From: UBA6115 sp012514225
GTDB taxonomy: Bacteria > Bacillota > Clostridia > Christensenellales > Aristaeellaceae
Direction of reading: 5' to 3'
Length of the DNA stretch: 64,000 nt
NCBI GenBank assembly: GCA_036756425.1
Contig: DAIOLC010000005.1
Coordinates: 1-64,000 of the forward strand
Shown here: positions 60,903 to 64,000 of the stretch, piece after piece
How positions within the stretch are numbered: the first letter of the stretch is position 1
Layout: each line of letters starts with the position of its first letter
The notes under the pieces: model-generated
Seen by the model: the letters and a program-made list of their open reading frames with translations, nothing else
Database searches by the model: none
What the model was told of the DNA's origin: nothing
Translations under genes and position numbers: made by a program

Positions 60903-60936
60903 TTTCCTCACTCCTTTTCACTGGCGGAAAAGCAAA

Positions 60937-60952
60937 ACGCCCGGCCGGGCGT
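60937..60952 (-). terminator. Hairpin after the zinc-ribbon membrane gene
   Basis: ACGCCC/GGGCGT with GGCC loop; minus tail TTTGCTTTT. Confidence 0.65.
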
Positions 60953-60971
60953 CCCCCGGCCAAGCGCCCGC

Positions 60972-61625
60972 TCACTTCCGGTTCTTGAGCTTGGCCGCCA
61001 CCATCTCCGCCGCGCCGGCGTACTCGTTCCGCGGCAGGTGCAGCACCATGAACACGAAGGCGTAGGGCCGGTACAGCGTGATGCGCCCGGTGCTAGGGGA
61101 CAGCCGGTAGCGCGCCGCGTCCGACCAGACCAGGTATTCTTCGTGGGCCAGCAGGAAGGGCTTGCCCAGGCTGTTTTGCTGGAAGGCGGCCTTGTCGTAG
61201 CGGATGAAGCGAGACCAGCACCGGGCGCGCGTGGGCTCGATCCAGGTGCGCTTGAGCACGCCCTTGGGGTCGAGCATGTACTGCACCGACTCCCGCCCCT
61301 GCAGGACCAGCAGGACGCCCCCCAGCAGCAGGAAGCCCAGCCCCAGCCCGACGGTGTTGAGCAGGATGCCGGTAGAGCGGAAGAAGGTGGAGAACACCCC
61401 GGGCCCGCCCAGGATGAATTCCATCGCCAGCATGACGGCGACGGCCAGCGCCACCGCCCCCATGGCAATCCTGACGAGGAGGCTTAAGCGGGCGGGGTCG
61501 TTGACGGCCAGCCGGCTGTCCTCCCACACGTAGCGTACGGAGGGGTTGCCCAGGCTCCGCCCGCACTGCCCGCACATCGGGCTGGGGTTTTGCCGGGCGC
61601 ACCGGGCGCAGTAATAGACCAGCAT
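60972..61625 (-). CDS. Zinc-ribbon membrane protein of unknown function
   Basis: A 217-residue protein that starts with a zinc ribbon (YYCARCARQNPSPMCGQCGRS), has two membrane helices (about 48-70 and 85-108) and a C-terminal soluble domain of PH-like character (GKPFLLAHEEYLVWSD, GRITLYRPYAFVFMVLHLP). ATG 61625 follows CAAGGAGAACG. It has its own promoter. I do not recognise the family; the layout suggests a membrane regulator or a component of envelope homeostasis. Confidence 0.78.
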   Translation of the reverse strand: MLVYYCARCARQNPSPMCGQCGRSLGNPSVRYVWEDSRLAVNDPARLSLLVRIAMGAVALAVAVMLAMEFILGGPGVFSTFFRSTGILLNTVGLGLGFLLLGGVLLVLQGRESVQYMLDPKGVLKRTWIEPTRARCWSRFIRYDKAAFQQNSLGKPFLLAHEEYLVWSDAARYRLSPSTGRITLYRPYAFVFMVLHLPRNEYAGAAEMVAAKLKNRK

Positions 61626-61680
61626 CGTTCTCCTTGACCCTCCGCTCGCGGCCGGGTGTTCCGCCCGGTTTTCTGCCGTG

Positions 61681-61710
61681 AGTATAGCAGATGGGCGCGA
61701 AGGCCCGCAA
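61681..61710 (-). promoter_or_regulatory. Promoter of the zinc-ribbon membrane gene
   Basis: Minus strand TTGCGG, 18-bp spacer, TATACT, 56 bases before the start; the -35 half lies next to the upstream gene's stop. Confidence 0.55.
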
Positions 61711-61717
61711 ACGACAG

Positions 61718-62491
61718 CTAATCGAAACGGACGTCCCGCCCGAAACAGCGGGCGACCAGTTCCGCGATGCGCGCGGCGCCCGCGGCGTTGGGATGGAGCC
61801 CATCTATGCTGTATTTGTCCCGGGGCGGGGGCCCCATCGTCCCGGCGTCAAAGCCCGCCTCGGCATACAGGTCCACGAAAGGCAGCCCGTAATGCGCCGC
61901 CACCTTCCGGCTGGCCTCGCTGAAATCCCCGAGGGTCAGGCTGCTGCTGAAGGGCCGGATGTCCAGCCCGTCCTTCCGGCCCCAGGTGGTGCCCAGGATG
62001 ACGATGCGCAGCCCGGGTTTCCAGGCGAGGAGCGATTCCACCACCCGGCTGTAGGCGCCCAGGAAGGTCCACATGTCCTTGTCTTTCAGGGGCTTCGCGA
62101 ACTCGGCCTCCGTGCCCAGGGTGATGTCGGGGTCCGCCAGGTCGTTGGCGCCGGCCAGGAGGGTTACGATGTCCGGGTCCTCGCGGATTATCCTGTTCAG
62201 GTGGAAATCGCTGTTCAGGTCCTGCGCCCGGTCCCCGGCCATGGAGGCGCCGCCGACGCCCAGATTGACGTGGGTCAGGCCGAAACGCGCCGCCACCGGC
62301 TCCTGCCAGCCGCCCCGCCGGGTGATGCTGTCGCCGCAGGACACCCACCGCTTCCCCGCCAGGCGCTCCGCGCCGGATTCCAGCGCCGCAGCCGGCGGTG
62401 CGCAGGCCGCCAGCGCGAAGCAGATGCCAAGCGCGACACCCTTGAACAATCTGTCGGCAGTTCGCCTCAAGCCGGGTTCTCTCCGTACCAT
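61718..62491 (-). CDS. SGNH/GDSL hydrolase lipoprotein
   Basis: A 257-residue lipid-anchored esterase-like protein. The signal peptide ends in a lipobox (FALAACAPP). SGNH blocks: I CGDSIT, II the conserved Gly region LGVGGASMAGDRAQ, III GANDLAD, V DGLHPN, so Ser, Gly, Asn, Asp and His are all present. It may deacetylate cell-wall or surface polysaccharide. ATG 62491 follows GAAGGTGAT. It is divergent from argS. Confidence 0.9.
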   Translation of the reverse strand: MVRREPGLRRTADRLFKGVALGICFALAACAPPAAALESGAERLAGKRWVSCGDSITRRGGWQEPVAARFGLTHVNLGVGGASMAGDRAQDLNSDFHLNRIIREDPDIVTLLAGANDLADPDITLGTEAEFAKPLKDKDMWTFLGAYSRVVESLLAWKPGLRIVILGTTWGRKDGLDIRPFSSSLTLGDFSEASRKVAAHYGLPFVDLYAEAGFDAGTMGPPPRDKYSIDGLHPNAAGAARIAELVARCFGRDVRFD

Positions 62492-62563
62492 ATCACCTTC
62501 ATTGTATCAGAATTCTGCCCCTTCTCCCCTCAGCCGCGCTCCCGCCCGCCATCGCGCCGCAAG

Positions 62564-62593
62564 TTGCGCGGGGAAAGCGGGATATGCTATGAT
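62564..62593 (+). promoter_or_regulatory. Promoter of argS
   Basis: TTGCGC, 18-bp spacer, TATGAT, 34 bases before the ATG. Confidence 0.6.
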
Positions 62594-62627
62594 ATCTGGG
62601 TATTTTGCGGGCGGAGGGGCGTTTTTG

Positions 62628-64000
62628 ATGGACATGCGGCAATCGGTGGCGGAGCTGCTCCGGGAAGCGGCGCGCGCCGCGTTTCCGCAGCTGCCGGAAG
62701 CCGAGCTGCCCCAGCCCGCCATGCTGGAGGTGCCGCCGGACAGCGAGCTGGGCGACTTCGCCTTCCCCTGCTTCCGGCTCAGCAAGGCGCTTCGCATGGC
62801 GCCCCCCGCCATCGCGCAGCAAATCGCCGGCGCCGCGAACCGCCCGGAGGTGGCCTCGGCGCAAAACGTCGGCGGTTACGTCAACCTGTTCTTCCACCGG
62901 GCGAACTTCGCCCAGAACGTGCTGGAGGACGTGCTGGCCCGCGGGCGGGACTACGGCCGGGAGCCGGAGAACGGCAGGACGGTCGTCCTGGACTATTCCT
63001 CCATCAACATCGCCAAGCGCTTCCATATCGGCCACCTGTCCACCACCATGCTGGGCAACAGCCTCAAGCGTATTTACGCGCACCTGGGCTGGCGCACCGT
63101 GGGCATCAACCACCTGGGCGACTGGGGCACGCAGTTCGGCAAGATGATCGCGGCCTTCAAGCGCTGGGGCGACTGGGAGATGGTGGAAAAGGGCGGCGTG
63201 GACGCGCTGACCGCGCTGTACGTGCGCTTCCACCAGGAGGAAGAGGGCGACCCCTGCCTGCTGGAGGAGGGGCGCGCCTGGTTCCGCCGGATTGAGGAGG
63301 GCGACCCGGAGGCGGCGGAAATCTTCGGCCGCTTCAAGGAGCTGACCCTGAAGGACGCCCAAAAGGTGTACGACCTGCTGGGCATCACCTTCGATTCCTA
63401 CAACGGCGAGGCCTTCTTCAACGACAAGATGGGCCGGGTCATCGACGAGCTGCGCGAAAAGGGCCTGCTGGAGGAAAGCGAGGGCGCCTTCGTGGTGGAC
63501 CTGGAGGCCTATAAGATGCCGCCCTGCCTCATCCTCAAGTCCGACGGGGCGACGCTGTACGCCACCCGCGACCTGGCCGCGGCGCTGTGGCGCAAGGACA
63601 CCTACCATTTCGACAAGTGCCTCTACGTCGTCGCCTACCAGCAGAACCTGCACTTCCGCCAGGTGTTCAAGGTGCTGGAGCTGATGGGCTACGGCTGGGC
63701 GAAGGACCAGATGGAGCACGTGGCCTTCGGCATGGTCAGCTACGAGGGCCAGGCCATGTCCACCCGGGAAGGCAACGTCGTCCACCTGGACGAGCTGCTG
63801 GCCCGGGCGCAGGAGAAGGCGCTGTCCGTCATCGAGGAAAAGAGCCCCGGCCTCCCAGGCAAGGCGGACGCCGCCCGGGCCGTGGGCGTGGGTGCGGTGA
63901 TTTTCACCACCCTACTCAACTCCCGCATCAAGGACATCGACTTCTGGTGGGACCGCGCGCTCAACTTCGACGGGGACACCGGCCCCTACGTGCAGTACAC
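62628..64000 (+). CDS. argS: Arginyl-tRNA synthetase (5' part, runs off the window)
   Basis: Class I synthetase; 457 codons are visible and the 3' end is outside the window. The N-terminal Add-1 domain (GDFAFPCFRLSKALRMAPP) recognises the tRNA D-loop. HIGH is at 133-136 in INIAKRFHIGHLSTTMLGN, followed by GDWGTQFGK. The second signature reads MSTREGN in QAMSTREGNVV, where many ArgRS enzymes have a divergent KMSKS. Start of the anticodon domain (AARAVGVGAVIFTTL) is visible. ATG 62628 follows GGAGGGGC. Confidence 0.95.
   Translation, partial: MDMRQSVAELLREAARAAFPQLPEAELPQPAMLEVPPDSELGDFAFPCFRLSKALRMAPPAIAQQIAGAANRPEVASAQNVGGYVNLFFHRANFAQNVLEDVLARGRDYGREPENGRTVVLDYSSINIAKRFHIGHLSTTMLGNSLKRIYAHLGWRTVGINHLGDWGTQFGKMIAAFKRWGDWEMVEKGGVDALTALYVRFHQEEEGDPCLLEEGRAWFRRIEEGDPEAAEIFGRFKELTLKDAQKVYDLLGITFDSYNGEAFFNDKMGRVIDELREKGLLEESEGAFVVDLEAYKMPPCLILKSDGATLYATRDLAAALWRKDTYHFDKCLYVVAYQQNLHFRQVFKVLELMGYGWAKDQMEHVAFGMVSYEGQAMSTREGNVVHLDELLARAQEKALSVIEEKSPGLPGKADAARAVGVGAVIFTTLLNSRIKDIDFWWDRALNFDGDTGPYVQY

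Noticed and set aside
62499..63785. Minus-strand frame of 428 codons over argS
   Set aside because: argS motifs HIGH and MSTREGN are on the plus strand; the minus frame is a shadow.

Overview
The window is about 64 kb of GC-rich, gene-dense bacterial DNA that reads as chromosome from an anaerobic Firmicute of class Clostridia. Supporting markers are ireB-ruvX-DUF1292, RNase Y, a group II ECF module (ecfT-ecfA2-ecfA1), fused IspDF, DUF4364, dimer-type glycyl-tRNA synthetase, an oxygen-sensitive two-subunit L-serine dehydratase and strong AGGAGG ribosome sites. The high GC and the gene mix suggest a Christensenellales-like lineage, but that placement is inference. I found no rRNA, tRNA, CRISPR array, prophage or insertion sequence.

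Layout. 0.2-3.6 kb: a DUF1989 gene broken by a stop codon, then ireB-ruvX-DUF1292 (minus strand) divergent from an AlaX-type tRNA-editing enzyme. 3.6-6.9 kb: a TAXI-TRAP solute importer with a textbook promoter flanked by two identical palindromes. 7-15.7 kb: mostly envelope proteins (Ig-like plus cysteine-hydrolase-like protein, peptidoglycan-binding vWA protein, trypsin-like protease with FN3 domains, FN3 protein with Thr/Pro linker), a secreted nuclease pair and upp. 15.9-22.9 kb: pepF, a URO-D family protein, a small zinc-ribbon gene in an AT-rich island, tldD-tldE and a rhomboid protease.

23.1-30.1 kb: an operon with an ABC sugar-type binding protein, two permeases, an aromatic-acid-exporter-like membrane protein and two paralogous neutral-ceramidase-fold proteins, both exactly 490 residues. 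This is the best candidate in the window for an undescribed catabolic system. 30.3-31.8 kb: an ECF sigma factor, an overlapping small gene where an anti-sigma would sit, and two unknown small genes. 32-44.4 kb: acyl-ACP thioesterase, RNase Y with a long structured leader, asnA, a DUF438/hemerythrin/PAS sensor, chromate transporter, azlCD, serine dehydratase, phosphofructokinase and a HerA-like ATPase.

44.6-60.3 kb is one minus-strand run of 14 tightly packed genes: glyQS, a membrane-anchored beta-propeller protein, glpK, an RNA methyltransferase, an RluA-type pseudouridine synthase, tgt, ecfA1, ecfA2, ecfT, truA, a helicase with a RecB/Cas4-like N-terminus, DUF4364 and ispDF. It joins tRNA charging and modification with vitamin uptake and isoprenoid synthesis. 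60.4-64 kb: a YbaK-type deacylase, a zinc-ribbon membrane protein, an SGNH lipoprotein and the 5' part of argS, which runs off the end.

Start codons were often moved from the longest frame to an internal ATG, GTG or TTG with a ribosome site; each case is noted in its entry. Functions rest on motif reading alone, without database searches.
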